The notes under the pieces: model-generated
Databases searched by the model: none
What the model was told of the DNA's origin: nothing
The model's input: the letters and a program-made list of their open reading frames with translations, nothing else
Source: Phaeosaccion multiseriatum
Taxonomy: Eukaryota; Ochrophyta, other classes
Direction of reading: 5' to 3'
DNA: 64,000 bases
NCBI GenBank assembly: GCA_965112735.1
Contig: OZ218952.1
Coordinates: 2,418,001 to 2,482,000 of the forward strand
Made by a program: the position numbers and the translations under genes
Shown: positions 32,912 through 44,699 of the stretch, piece by piece
Layout of the letters: every line of letters starts with the position of its first letter
Numbering within the stretch: the stretch's first letter is position 1

Positions 32912-35101
32912 AAAGGATCGGCATCAACAGGGAAGAAGACTCAGTCTTGCCCATATGCCCACTAGATCCATCGATCATGAAGGCACCACAAGGGAGAAAG
33001 AGCTCACATGTACACGTGGAACGACTCGAAGCCGTTCTCCTCCGCGAAGTAGGTGTCCCACGCCCTCACAATGGCGGGGAGGGGAAGCTCCCGCATGAGA
33101 AGGCAGTTCATCCACCGAAAGCCGAACTGCAGAAATTGTACTTTGCACTCCATCAAGTGGTTGAACAGGTTCTCTGTTGACGGGGGAGGGGGAGGGGGAG
33201 GGGAGGGGAGGGGAGGGGAGACAGAATTCAGCACACTTCATTGCCTTCCCGTCGGCTTGAGCATGCGGCCCCATTCCGGCGGTGAAGCAGGCGGGAAGTG
33301 CGGCGGCGGCGGGGGGGGGGGGGGTAGGGCGGGGCTGGGCAAGCAAGCACATGCAAGGCAGGGAGGAAACAAGCCTTCAAACCCAACAAAAAAGAAGCAT
33401 CACTACCACCACTGCTATTTCTTCCTATTACTACTGCTGCTATGACTTTTACTGCCATTACAACCATAGCCATTTCTCCTCTTCCTCTTCCTCCTCCTCC
33501 TGCAGCTGCTGCTGCTCACCGTCGATCCGCTTGACGAGCTCCTCCAACCTGAGCACCATCCGATGGACGCCTTGCTGCATGTTGGTGTAGTGGTCCTGGA
33601 TGTTGTCCAGCAGCTTTGTCAAGCACCAGTACGTGTCGGCCTCCACTTCGTCCTGTTTCGATTTCGATTTTGATTTCCATGTCGATTCGGTTTGGTTGGT
33701 TGGGGGCGTATGTCGAGATTGTCAGAAGGAGAGGGAGGGAGGGGGGGAGAGGGGAGGACGGGGGTGGGGGGACAAAAGCGACGTGGGTCTTTCAGCAAAC
33801 GCGAAGGTCAGGGAGACGTGTCGACCGACAATGACAGGAGAGCACGAGGCGTGTGTCTCAAAATGACAGGATAGTGCCAGCAGTCTGTCTTGTACTGACA
33901 CATGGACGCAAACCCCCACCTTCCCACCTCCCTCCTCCCCCCCTCTCTGCCTGCCTGCCTGTCTGCCTGCCTGCCCTATGCGGCTCTTGAATGTCGAAGA
34001 ACCAACCCCTCCCTTTCCTCACTCCCTCCCTTGACTCACCCCCCTCCTTCACTCACTCACTCACCAGCACGTCTGGCGACAGTTTCGTCGCATCCACCTC
34101 CTCTACCCTCAGCCCCCCCCTCTCTGCCAACACATGCGCTCCCAGAAAGGCCACATACAGAGGCGTGGTCAAGCCGTCGATCCCTTGCACGTAGCCAGTG
34201 GCCGGGTGCCGAATGGCCCATATGTACAACACCCGTTCCATACTTCGCTGAATCAACCCCTGATGAAAGAGCGGCACATCGGGGCTGGCACGTGGCACAT
34301 CCACCAATATTTGTCGCAGGATGGACTGCTCCTGTGAGGTGCGGCTGACGTCGGGAATGTCATAGTACGTGGGGATGGACTCGAGGTATTCGCGCCGCTT
34401 CCGGGCCAGCGTCCAGCTGCGGCGGTCAGCGTTGGCGGGTAGGTAGCCCACGAGTAGCTGCCATACCTTGGCTCGGAAGCGGGAGGGGATGCCGTTCCTG
34501 TTTGGTTGGTGTTTTGGACATTCGTGTGGGATTGAGAGGAGGGGTTGTGTGGGTTGGGTTTGTTGTTGGTTTGTTTGTTTGTTTGTCAGCGTTTCGAGTC
34601 TTTTAGGTAGATCAGTCAAGGTCACCAGCCCAATTGATGTGCCGAGAGGAGAGGACGTGGAGAGAGAGAAGAGTTGAAGCTCGGACACCAAGGCTTGCTA
34701 TCGCCATAACAGATGTGTGAGGGAGCAACACCTCAAGAGACCAGCAGCGAGGTGAGAGCCAAATTCCAAAGTCCCTCGGTTTTCAGCCCGGTAGTACATG
34801 CAGATAGAGAGAGAGAGAGATGGATGATAGACTAGATAGACGAAGCGGATTGCTATTGCAGCTGAAAACCAAGAGTTCAGAGAGAGAGAGAGTGTGGGGT
34901 GGAAGGCTTGCGATCGAGAGGCACACAAGAACACACACACACACACACACACACACTCACCAACTCAGTTTCCGAAGCTCGTCCATCTCTACCACATCTG
35001 CCTCAAGAAGCTTCTCGAACTTCTTTTCCCGATAGCCCACTGTGGGAGCACTGCCTGCCCCCTCTGCTGCCCTCCCGATGTGCCCGCTGCTTCCCTTGCC
35101 A

Positions 35102-35132
<31 letters not shown>

Positions 35133-35745
35133 CCCTGCTGCTGCTACTGCTGCTGCTGCCCTTTGCCCCGTCGGCGCCGAAGGAGGAAGGGGGTTCCCCT
35201 CCTGCAGAAGCTGACTGCGATCGCACCGTACCCTCTCCTTCCCCTCCTGCTTCTCCTCCATCCCCCTCTTCCCCGGCACTGTCTCCTCCACCCTCTAGGA
35301 CTGCTATTGCTGCCGCTGCTGTTTCTGCGGCTGCCTCTGAGGCTGTTACGACCGATGTGTCTGCTCCCCCGCTAGAAGAGCTGCTTTCCCGCGATCCTGT
35401 CGCCCCGGAGAAGCCTTCCTGCTGTCCCATTGACGCGGGTGGGGATGGGCAGGGAGAGGCGATGATTTGGGCTGCTGTGCGGGTTCTCAAGGACCCTGGC
35501 ACGGCAACCGCCTTCTTCCCTTTGCCAGCCCCCCCGGATCCACCTCCTGATCCCCATATTCGACTCTCTTTCGTGTTGTGATGGTGACTATACCGGCCCT
35601 TCCTCTCCCGCTGCTCTTTTTGCTCCGACTGGGGCGGCGGCGGCGGCGGCGATTCCTGCGCTCCGCTCCCTGCTCTCCACCTGAAGAGCGAGTCAAATAA
35701 CGATTCGGTCTCGACAGGAGGGCTGTCATCGGGGGGAGGCCCCAT
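32482..35745 (-). CDS. TBC-domain Rab GTPase-activating protein, TBC1D22 type
   Basis: Rab GAPs of this group act on Golgi-linked Rabs. Five exons close in frame to about 565 residues: 35745-34961, 34497-34065, 33652-33520, 33173-33008 and 32662-32482. The N-terminal ~245 residues are disordered (poly-Ser, Ala, Gly). The conserved part begins with FEKLLEADVVEMDELRKLSW. TBC motifs follow: RFRAKVWQLLVGYLPANADR, an arginine-finger region LVDVPRASPDVPLF, and the glutamine-finger region AIRHPATGYVQGIDGL. Then come EADTYWCLTKLLDNIQDHY, FGFRWMNCLLMRELPL and RAWDTYFAEENGF. The motif order and the ADTYWC...LLD segment match TBC1D22A/B better than other TBC proteins. Both catalytic fingers are present, so activity is expected. 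The start is the first ATG of an open frame that extends further 5'. Confidence 0.9.
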
Positions 35746-36038
35746 CCCCTCAAGCCTTGAGAGATGGCTTGTCTCCCAAGGGCCAGGGCAGTTAAGCTGG
35801 AAGAAAGGGAGATGCCGCCCCTGTGTTACCCACTGCTGCTGGACGCTTGTTGGCCTGGGCGCTACTACAGCTCCATCTGCAGCTGATGCTGTAGCCTCAA
35901 GTGCCGTGTGCGCCTCACTCTGATGGAGCGAGAGACAGAGCGCGTATGGGAGGGGAAATCGATTGGAAATCTCTGCACGAGCCTATTGCATAGGGCAGGG
36001 CTCAAGCACGCAGATTTCGGAAAAACTATATCAAGATC
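35746..36038. promoter_or_regulatory. Bidirectional intergenic region
   Basis: 293 bp between the ATG of the TBC gene (minus) and the ATG of the plastid-targeted gene (plus). The stretch 36005-36035 is AT-rich (AAAAACTATATCAAG) and close to the plus-strand start. No other element is recognised. Confidence 0.4.
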
Positions 36039-38658
36039 ATGAGGCTTAGCCAAAGGATCGCGCTGGCAGTGCTTGCAACAGGTATATCCAACTCGTGCTG
36101 TTAGCTCTGCTGTTAGTGGTGTTGGTTGTGGTGGTGGTATGCTGCAAGGGACGTAGTTGGTCGCTCTCTGAGGACTGCCGCCTGACTCCTCCCCCCTCTC
36201 CACCTTCCCCTACTCCTCGTGTGTGCTTCTGTTCTGGCATCGACCGCCTCAGCACCTTGCTGCAAAGCCTTTGTGCCTGTCGCTGTGAGAACCACAGGGC
36301 CCAGTGCAGGGGGGTGTGGGGTGGTTTCGGCAGGACGGGCAACACCAGCATCTACGACTGCGTCATGTAGCCCCTGCAGAGCAGTGCCAGCAGCTGGCAC
36401 GCACGTCCGAAGAGAGGGGAATAGGAGAGTCGTGCTGCGGCAGACCATGTCTGATGCGGAGATGGAGGAGGATCAGGTGAGCGTGGAGGAGACTGCAAGT
36501 CAAGGGAGATGAAGGACGAGGCTGCCTCCTCGTATGGCGTGAAGGCGTCACATTTCCTGGAGTTTGCGGGCGACTCTATATTGCAGGGTGCTGCTCTAGC
36601 TTGCCTTCAGCTCAACTCCTAACTTGCTACATGAACTTGCCTTAAACTCACAGCTCCTAAGCCCCCAATCCATGTCTGTGCCTCTTTGCCCTCTCACAGG
36701 CCCTGATCGCTCGAGTGGCGGCGGAGGTGATGGAGCAGGACGGAGTCGGCCTTGACCAGCTCATCAACCCCTCCAAGGTGAGTGGGTGAGTGAGTGCGAG
36801 GGTGGGTGGGTGGGTGAGTGGGTGAGTGAGGGGGTGGGGAGGGTGGGTGGGTGAGTGAATGGGAGGGTGGGTGGGTGGGTGAGTGAGTGAGTGGGTGAGT
36901 GAGTGGATGGGTGGCCGGGGGAGGGTGGATGGGTAAGTGAGTGAATGGGTGGGGTGGTGGGTGGAAGGGTGGGTGCGTTGCTGTGGTTGGTTGGGTGGCA
37001 GTGTGTTCTTTGTGTTGGTCTTCTCGCGGGGAGGGCCAAGGGGTGGTTGGGTGGGCGAAACCCTGCAGTGGTGAGCAAGTACTACACTACCTCGCTTGTG
37101 TCACAGCCTGTCTGTCTGGCCTCTAAGCTCATCTCCCCGTCTCCGGATCACCCCCAATCTCTCTCTCTCTCTTCCCTTTCTCTCTCTCTCTATCCACTCC
37201 CACCCCCCTTCCCTCCCAAAGGTCATCAACTTGGAGCGAGAGCTGGCCAAACTGCAGAAGGAGATGGAGGTGGTGGGCGCGGACTCCTCCGTCCTCTCTG
37301 CTGAGATGGACAAGATCCAGGCCAAGCTCAGCGTGGAGAAGAGGGCGGTCATGAGAGACTGGTACGTACGCAGTCATGTCATCCTTGGCGAGGAGCAATA
37401 TCCTCTTTTAAAGGCACCCCTCTCTCTACCCGCCATCACCACATAAACATCTCCCTCCCCGCGTGCCTGTTCCTCTCCTTGGGCCTCCATCAACCCCTCG
37501 TCTCCCCTATCTTTCCTCCCATCCCGACCTTTGCTTCACTCTGCTCGACGGTCTGCTTTCCTCGCTGCAAACAACAAAAGGCTCAAAACCATTTTCGTAG
37601 GACAGTCAGTGCTGGCAACGTTCATCGCCGGCCTGATGGTGTATGACAAGGTTCCTGGCTTCGAACACGTGGACCTGGTGGTTCGAGTCCTGGGCTTTTG
37701 GTGCATATGGCTCTTTGTCGTGCCATCCCTGCGAGCGAGGAAGCCGAGCAACCCAGCGGAGAAGGTGCGTGTGTGTGTGCGTGCGTGCGTGCGTGCGTGG
37801 GTGCGTGCTTATGTTGTTGCTGGCTCTCGATCGATCGATAACTGGACATGACGATGGTGGGGGCGGGGATGAGTTACGTTTTGGTACAGTACCATTTTGA
37901 GTTATTCCTTTGAGGGATGAGAGGGTGTGCTGCTGCTGCTGCTGTCACGGCCAGTTTCTCGCGTTGGGTGGCCTTGAGGTGGTGGTTCTGACTGTAGGTT
38001 GCTGGTTTGCACACGACCTTCTCGGTTCCCCGGGCCTCCTTCCTTTGTTCGTTCCTTCCTTCGTTCCTTCCTTCCTTCCTTCCTTCCTTCCTTCCTTCCT
38101 TCCTTCCTTCCTTCCTTCCTTCCTTCCTTCCTTCCTTCCTTCCTTCCTCCTTCCGTTCCTTCCTTCCCTCCTTCCTTCGTTCGTTCGTTCGTTCCTTCTT
38201 CTTCCTTCCTTCCTTCCGTCCGTCCGTCCGTTCGTTCGTTCGTTCGTTCTTTCGTTCTTGCCTCTTCCTTCTTTCCTTCCTTCCTTCCTTCCTTCCTTCC
38301 TTCCTTCCTTCCTTCCTTCCTTCCTCTCCCCCCCCCCTTCGCCACTTCCCTGGCCCTCCTGTTTACCACGCCATGTAACTTCCTGACGGACTCATGCACC
38401 CCCCCACCTTCGGTACACCAGACGGCACTCAATGCGGCCTTCATCGCCACTCCATTGACCAACTTGCTCGCGCCCTTCGTGACCAAGGATCCCGTGAGCA
38501 TATACTGGGCCAACATTGCTGTTGTAGGGGCGTGCTACGCGTGGGGATTTGCCAGTGGAGGGCAAGAGGGGGATGATGACAACCAACCGGAATGGCTCAA
38601 GTTTGCCATGAAAGCACTGGACTTTGGCTCTGGCAAGGAGAGAGGAGCGAGGAAGTGA
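36039..38658 (+). CDS. Putative plastid-targeted membrane protein with coiled coil
   Basis: Six exons close in frame to about 301 residues: 36039-36081, 36253-36476, 36700-36777, 37222-37361, 37581-37764 and 38422-38658. The N-terminus MRLSQRIALAVLAT looks like a signal peptide. It is followed after the first splice by APCCKAFVPVAVRT, an Ala-Phe junction with a Ser/Thr/Arg/Ala-rich, acid-poor stretch, as in bipartite presequences of heterokont plastids. A coiled coil comes next (VINLERELAKLQKEMEVVGA). Hydrophobic segments include FVGQSVLATFIAGLMVY, LGFWCIWLFVVPSL and YWANIAVVGACYAWGFA, plus a weaker one (NAAFIATPLTNLLAPF). I do not recognise the family. The 5' exon pair is inferred; without it the first ATG would be 36447. 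Confidence 0.72.
38040..38330. repeat. (TTCC)n and (TTCG)n microsatellite
   Basis: Tandem TTCC units with TTCG and TCCG variants, in the intron 37765-38421 of the plastid-targeted gene. Confidence 0.95.
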
Positions 38659-40033
38659 GGCTAGCGAGCCTGACCTTGCCTGATACGACAGGGCATGAAT
38701 AGAAAGTAGGCATGAAAATGGCGTCTTGACGGCTTGGGGAAGGGGGGGGTGGGTGCTTCTTAGGTGGTCGGCTCCTTTGAATGGTGTGTATGGATCCCCA
38801 CTCAAGGTATCCAACTCGTCTATAGGGTTGGCATTTATGTCCACTCATCCGAGAAAAAGACAATAGAGAGAGGGGGGGGGCGTACTGAGGCTGTATGCCT
38901 CGAAACGAGACACGTATATAATACTATACTATTTACATCAATCGTCTACAGTTGTACCTTCCTTCCTTGTTCTACCCTTTTCGATCATCGATCAAGTACT
39001 TGTACGTCTATTACTACAATCGCGACTGCAACAACTCCTACCACCACACGTTTGCTTTCCCTGCCCTGAAGCAGACGAATGGGTTGCTCAGACAACCACC
39101 AAGACATCGTAGATCTTCACCTTCTCATCGCCCGCATACCCACTGACTCAGCAGATGCGCTTGTCGACCAAGCGGATCTTGCGGAGGCAGGCACTCGCTG
39201 TGGGAGATGGCCACTGTATCACCGACTGCTTGCTGCCGTTGCTGCCGCTGCTACCGTCATGCCGTGTTGCGTCACTGGCTACTGGTGCTATTACCGCTGC
39301 TGCCGCTGCTGCTGGCTGCTGCTGCCACCTCGGCTAGTTGCTGCCTTGGTGGCCCTACTTTGGGCCGTGCACTTACCAACGCGTGATTCCTCTCGAACGA
39401 CGGTGAGCGCGAGAGGGTCGGTTGCCTGAGCACCTGCGTTTCTTCTTTCCTGCTCACCTCCTCAGTCCGTGAGTGGCCAAGCAACAAGCAAGAAGACCGT
39501 GTCGCCCACTTTGTGTCCCAATGACCACACATTCACGGCGAGGCTTTCCCTCTGCCGGGCGCCCTCCACTCCTCCCTCCTGCCGCTTCTGCTGCGCGAAG
39601 CAGCGGGGCGCGCTTCAATCCTTGTAATTGATGGACCCTTCTCAGAACAGAAAGGGCAACGCTGAAAGACCCCGCCCGCGTGCGTATCCCCCCCAGCCAT
39701 GGCAGCTTACGGCATCAGCGCTTTGGTGGAAGGTTGGCCTCCCCACTCCTCCTCCACAAAAAGCGGCTTAGAAGCCCCCCTCAAGTGGGTGGAAGCCAAC
39801 TGGGCCTCGCTGCTGCTGCTGGCCTGAGCTATTAGCAGCTTCGTGCGGCAACAATGTCGTTTCAAAGTAGGGAGGGAGGGAGCCAGGAGCGGGGGCAGAT
39901 CGCAAAGCGGTTAGGCGTTGGGGCATGGCCTTCAGCGCTCCCTTTGCCACCGCTTCCATACCCCTCTCTCTCTTTCTCTCTCGCGCGCACTCTCTCTTCT
40001 CCCCCCTCCTTCTTTCCCTCTCTACCAAAATGC
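38659..40033. other. Convergent intergenic region with no resolved gene
   Basis: 1.4 kb between two convergent genes. On the minus strand some short pieces look protein-like (NVWSLGHKVGDTVFLLVAWP near 39465-39535; CLRKIRLVDKRI near 39160-39200; GDEKVKIYDVLVV near 39105-39145). I could not connect them with consistent splice sites, so they may be exons of a small gene or chance. A one-mismatch copy of the dispersed 12-mer is at 39217-39228, followed by CTG/CCG-rich sequence. Confidence 0.4.
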
Positions 40034-41098
40034 TCAGGACACAATGCAGCACTTTCTGGCGCTCTCGAGCCTCTTGATCTCCTCCTCAAGCTCCTTGACG
40101 AGAACGTCGTGGCGCCTGCCTTCTCTCTTCATGCGACGTTCGAGACGCTCCTTCTGCTCCTTCTCGTCTTCCAACTGAGCCTCTGTGTTGCCGAGCTGAG
40201 CACTGTGCAGCTTTGCCTTCTCCCTCAGTCTCGCATTGTCCTCCACAATGTCTCTGCCGAAGAGGCGCCGCAGGACTTTCCTGCGCGCAGCCTAGAATTT
40301 TACACACAGACACCCACACAGACACACACGACGCACACAAGGCTGCGTGAGTGCCACTGTACTTTTTCGACATGATCTACGACGATTCGCTCTTTACACT
40401 CATGAACAGCAATAGGGACGCTTGCTTAGCGGGGGAGAAAACGAAAGCGCAACGAGAGTCAGCCACGTATGAACGCATGTATACGCCAGCCCTCCCTGGA
40501 AACCCACCTACTCACATCCTTTGTCGTCATGGCCTCCGCGAGCAGTTCCCAGTCTTCGTCAGCCTCTCCGCACCTCATTCGCAGAATGCGATTCTTCACA
40601 TGGCACGCCATCGAAAAAAAAGGGACAGATGTAAGAAGTCTGCTGCAAAGAGGCTTGTCAACAACGAAAGAAAGAGGCCACTGACCTCCAGTCTGAGCAT
40701 GGCCAGCTCACCCAGGGCGTCTTCGACCTCATAAAAGCCGCTCTGCTCCAGCGCCTGAGACAAAGAAGGTAGTGGTAGGTCAGCAAGGGAGCCTTCTTGG
40801 AGCACCAGGGGCCGGGAAGGCAAACACGGTATGATAACTGTCTCACCTGCGTCTTGAGGCGTCCCGCATGCCGATAAAGAGCACAATCAGCCTCGATGGT
40901 CGCCGCATCGAGATCTGCCCCACCTCCCCCCCAGGTAGCCCCAAACTCGTCGGTCATGGACAGAGCAGTGGTGCCCTTCACCACAGACGGCCGCCGCCGC
41001 TGCTGCTGCTTCTGGCTGAAGCTCGTTGCAGCCAGAGGGCTTGCCGGCGTCAGCGTGTCAAAGAAGCTCGAGCCACCTTCTCGACTATTTGGAGCCAT
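40034..41098 (-). CDS. Small coiled-coil protein with C-terminal CaaX box
   Basis: The ATG at 41098 opens MAPNSREGGSSFFDTLTP. Exons 41098-40847 and 40754-40686 join in frame (ALEQSGFYEVEDALGELAML). A third exon ends near 40516 (CHVKNRILRMRCGEADEDWE), but its acceptor is unresolved because an 8-T run lies there and no AG fits the phase. The last exon, 40291-40034, is a strong coiled coil (QLEDEKEQKERLERRMKREG) ending KCCIVS then TGA. The terminal four residues CIVS fit a CaaX prenylation signal, and the preceding Cys could be palmitoylated. This suggests a membrane-tethered coiled-coil protein. The family is not recognised. Confidence 0.62.
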
Positions 41099-41234
41099 GA
41101 TCTCCAGCGGCTTTCGCCCCTTTGTAGAGCAGTTAAGGGGGGTAGTACAACACGCGAGGGGCGTCGTGTTGTCACAGATTTTGGAGCAGACAGACAGATA
41201 GACAAATCGTCAAATCCACAAAAGAATAAGGGCA
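41099..41234. promoter_or_regulatory. 136-bp bidirectional promoter region
   Basis: Gap between the divergent ATGs of the CaaX gene (41098, minus) and the MYND gene (41235, plus). It contains short GACAGACAGATAGACAAAT repeats and is A-rich next to the plus-strand start. No defined element. Confidence 0.4.
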
Positions 41235-44200
41235 ATGAAAACGAAAGATGACAATGCCAAGGAGCAGCAGAAGCAGGAGGAGGAGGAGGGGGGTGGTTTG
41301 GGTGAGATGGTCAATGTCCAGGAGTTGGAAGCATGGCCGACGGAGCGGCTGGGGCCCTTCGAAAAGGCAATAGAGAAAGTGCTTGCGAATACGGACATGA
41401 TCATCATGAGCCTGGACGGAGGACTTCCCTCAGGTGCGCTTTCCTCGTTTCTGCACTGTGTACGGTCCTGGCCTGCTGAGTGTGCTAACTCTCTTCCGCG
41501 CCCAATCCATCCACTCCCACACTCCCCCACGCCCCCCCCCCCCCCTTCTTGCGCAGGAGAGGGTAACCACGAATTGGACTACCGACAGACCCTCTTAGCC
41601 ATCGCTCGGAGCTTCGTAGAGGGCGCTACGCTCTTTGTGTGTCAGGATGAGGAGCAGGAGCAGGTGAGAGTGGTTGAGGGTGGACGGAAGGCGGAAGGGC
41701 TTCCCCCCGCGCAACTTTGGCCAAACTTCGTGCACCTAGCGTAATAATAGAACACACACGACGTGCGCCGACGCCGTTTGCGCAAAGAGAGTTGTTCTCT
41801 CGGGAATCTTTGGGGAGACGCTGTGTCTGACACCATACACTCACTCCCACCCTTCTACACATCCCCCCTCACTCCCACCCTTCTCACCTCCCCCTTCCAC
41901 CAGGCGGTCCTTATACGCGTGAGAAGCGCTCGCGTGTGCCCCGACGGCGAGATGCCGCTCGTTGAAGTGGGCTGGGGCACGCAGACGAAGGCCAATTTCA
42001 CAGGCGAGATCTAACATGCGATGCTCCTCATCCAAAGGGAGCGGACACATGAGTGATGGATGGATAAACAGGGTTGGGCAACAGCAAAGGGATCGCGATG
42101 GTCTTCTGCTTCGTTTATTGTGTTGATACGTCGTCTTCCTCTCTTTTCTCTCTCGCGTCATGGCCACACACACCAAGCTTGCCGTGTCGTGCGGACGCCA
42201 ATGCTTTTTTGCTTTGGTTTGAGTAGAAGTGAATAGGTACATAAATACTGCCGTTGGTGTGGCATCGATGGGTGGGGTGGAAGCGCTTCCTCCATCGCGA
42301 TGTCGTGCACATTCCCTTATACCCGTACTCTCTCTCCCTCTCACTCACTCTCTCTCTCACAGGTCACGGAGACGACTACGGAAGGCTGATTCAATTTGAG
42401 CTTGAGGCCGCAAGGCAGAGCCCCGCTGGGAACAGAGGCGTTGTCTCAGTAAGGGGGGACGAAGGCAGGGGCGGAGGAGGGAGGGAAGGAAGGAAGGAGG
42501 GAAGGAAGGAAGGAAGGAAGGAAGGACGGAGGGAACGAAGGAAGAAAGACAGGTCGCTCTCTCTCTCCCTCTCTCTTCGTCTCTCGTACTCACTCACTCA
42601 CACACGCACACACACACATAACACACACTTGGTCTACAGATCAAATCAACGCTGGAGGAGCAGGAGATAATGCTTAAGGCCTTGCGAAAGAACGAGAAAC
42701 GTGTCATCCAGAACGAAGGCGACGAAGGAGGGGGAGGGGGAAAGAAGGGCAACAAGTCCCGAGGGGGGAAGAACAAGGTGGGTTTAGGAGCAAGCGAAAG
42801 GGGGAGAGGCAAGGAGAAGAGTAGGAGAGGGAAGGGAATAGGGGAGGAGGAGAGGGGGACAGAGGGAAGTAAGAGGGAAGGAGAAAGGGACAGGCGACGG
42901 GATAGGAGAGAAGGAGATAGGCGCGAGAGAAAGGGCGAAGGGGTATTGGTGATGATAAGACGATGAAGTGGTCCGTTCCTTCCATCGCCGCAAGAGCCTA
43001 TGGAATATCTTCTGCCTCCTCCCCCACTCCCCTTCTTGTATCTGTACCCCCACCCACGCCCACGCTTACACCCACACCCACACCCACACCCACGCTCGCG
43101 CCCACACCCCCTTTTTTTGATGTCATCCCCTCAGCAGAAGAAGAGCCCCAACCCGCACCCCGATCCCGACCAAAGCCCCAACTTCCCGCCCCCCAGCATC
43201 TCGTCCGAGCACGAGCTCGCCACCCTCCGACCGTCCTTCCTCGTACCCCCCAAAGCACCGCCGAACAACTATGAGAAGAAGGCCCACCGGCCCAAGACGA
43301 AGTGCGCTGTGTGCTCGTCCCCTGCCGGCTTCTCCTGCTCGGTGTGCAAGAGCATGTATTACTGCTGCAGGGACCACCAGACTCAGCACTGGAAAGAGAA
43401 GCACAAGTGAGAGTACACATGGGGGTTAGGCAGGTCGACAGGTCGGCGGGTCGAGATGTTTTGTTGCGAGGTCGATGTGAGCAACCCAGGCAGCAAGCTT
43501 CACAGCCTCCTGATGGGCTCTTCATTGACCCTCCCTCCTCCATCCATATTATCCCGGCGACGGGCTCGTCACTTCACTTCACTCACACCGCTTCCTCTCT
43601 CTTTTCGACGCGACCGCGACTGCGACTGCGACTCCACTCCACTCGACTCAGGCTTGTCTGTGGCAAGAACAGGGGCGCCGGGGCTGGAAAAGAGGCAGGA
43701 GCAGGAGCAAGAGGAGGGGGCAGCAAGGGAGCTCAGAGCAAGGCCAAGGCAAGCAGCAAGAGCATCGACGAGCCTCCGGACGAGGCTGTCCTTGCCTCTC
43801 TGCCCAGTGCATCCATCCCCTTTCAAGCCCCGGAGGATGGGCCCCTCGGGAGTACGCCGCAGCTGGCGAACATCTCCAGGTGATGGGTGGATGGCAATGG
43901 ATGCGTGGATGGCAGTGGATGGGTGAATGGCAATGGATGGATGGGTGGGTGGGTGGGTTGATGGATTGATACGCTACCCCCCCCCCTTGTGATTGTGATG
44001 CATGGACCGGAGACGGGAGGGAAAACAAGATCTCTTTCCGACCTACTCACACAATCACCAACTGCTGCTGTTGCTGTACCGCTGCTTTTGAACCAACCAA
44101 CTGCTGATCCTGCCAAAAAAGGCACGTGGGCACAACTCCTGCGCGTGACCTCGCCAAGCTTGATCGAAACATACACGCCGACAAGCTCTTCGCAGGTCAG

Positions 44201-44699
44201 TGGAGAGGGGGGAGGACTGTGAGTTTATTGTGTGGCGGTTCCCCTCGCCTTCTCTCTCTCCCTCTCGCCTTCTCTCTCTCTCCCTCTCGCCTTCTCTCTC
44301 CCTTCCTCTCGCCTTCTCTCTCTCCCTATCTCTCCCGGGGGCGAGTCTGCACTCATCATCCCCCCCCGTTAGTGTGCGTGTGCGTGTGTCCCCCTGTTCG
44401 CTGCTGTGTGAATTGATGTACGTATCACCAACTGCTTCTCCTGGACCCCCTCAGTGAAAGTGCAAGTACCGATCATGCCCATGGGGGACGGCGGCGCCAT
44501 TTGCATTTACGACCGAGAACGCTCCTTCCAGCGCATCTACTTTGCCGCGGAAGATCGAGAGGAGTACGCCAAGTTATCCACAACTTGCAAACAGGAGGGC
44601 ACCCTCGGCGGGCTCAAAATCTACCTTTGGGCAGTGAGGGAGGGTGTTAACATTCGCATCTTCTTGGACCCCGTCATTGCCCCCCAAGAAGACTGGTGA
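41235..44699 (+). CDS. MYND zinc-finger protein
   Basis: Nine exons close in frame to 482 residues: 41235-41433, 41557-41663, 41904-42003, 42363-42448, 42640-42777, 43135-43406, 43652-43879, 44122-44195 and 44455-44699. Intron 3 uses a GC donor (ACAG/GCGAGA at 42004). The MYND finger is in exons 6-7: CAVCSSPAGFSCSVCKSMYY, then CCRDHQTQHWKEKHK, with the last Cys (LVCGK) supplied by the next exon, which confirms that splice. MYND domains bind proline-rich peptides of partner proteins. Before it lie an acidic N-terminus and a helical region (YRQTLLAIARSFVEGATLF). The C-terminus is compact and conserved-looking (GDGGAICIYDRERSFQRIYF; REGVNIRIFLDPVI) but unrecognised. No SET domain is present, so this is not an SMYD methyltransferase. 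Confidence 0.82.

Noticed and set aside
36219-36476. Start of the plastid-targeted protein at 36219
   Set aside because: The codon there is GTG. The ATG at 36039 spliced to 36253 gives a phase-matched start with a signal peptide.
37670-37690. B-box-like GGTTCGAGTCC
   Set aside because: It lies in a well-supported coding exon (VVRVLGF) and lacks an A-box at the right distance.
39079-39429. 117-codon plus-strand frame starting MGCSDNHQDIVDLH
   Set aside because: Half of it is Ala/Cys-rich translation of CTG/CCG repeats, and there is no splice or family support.
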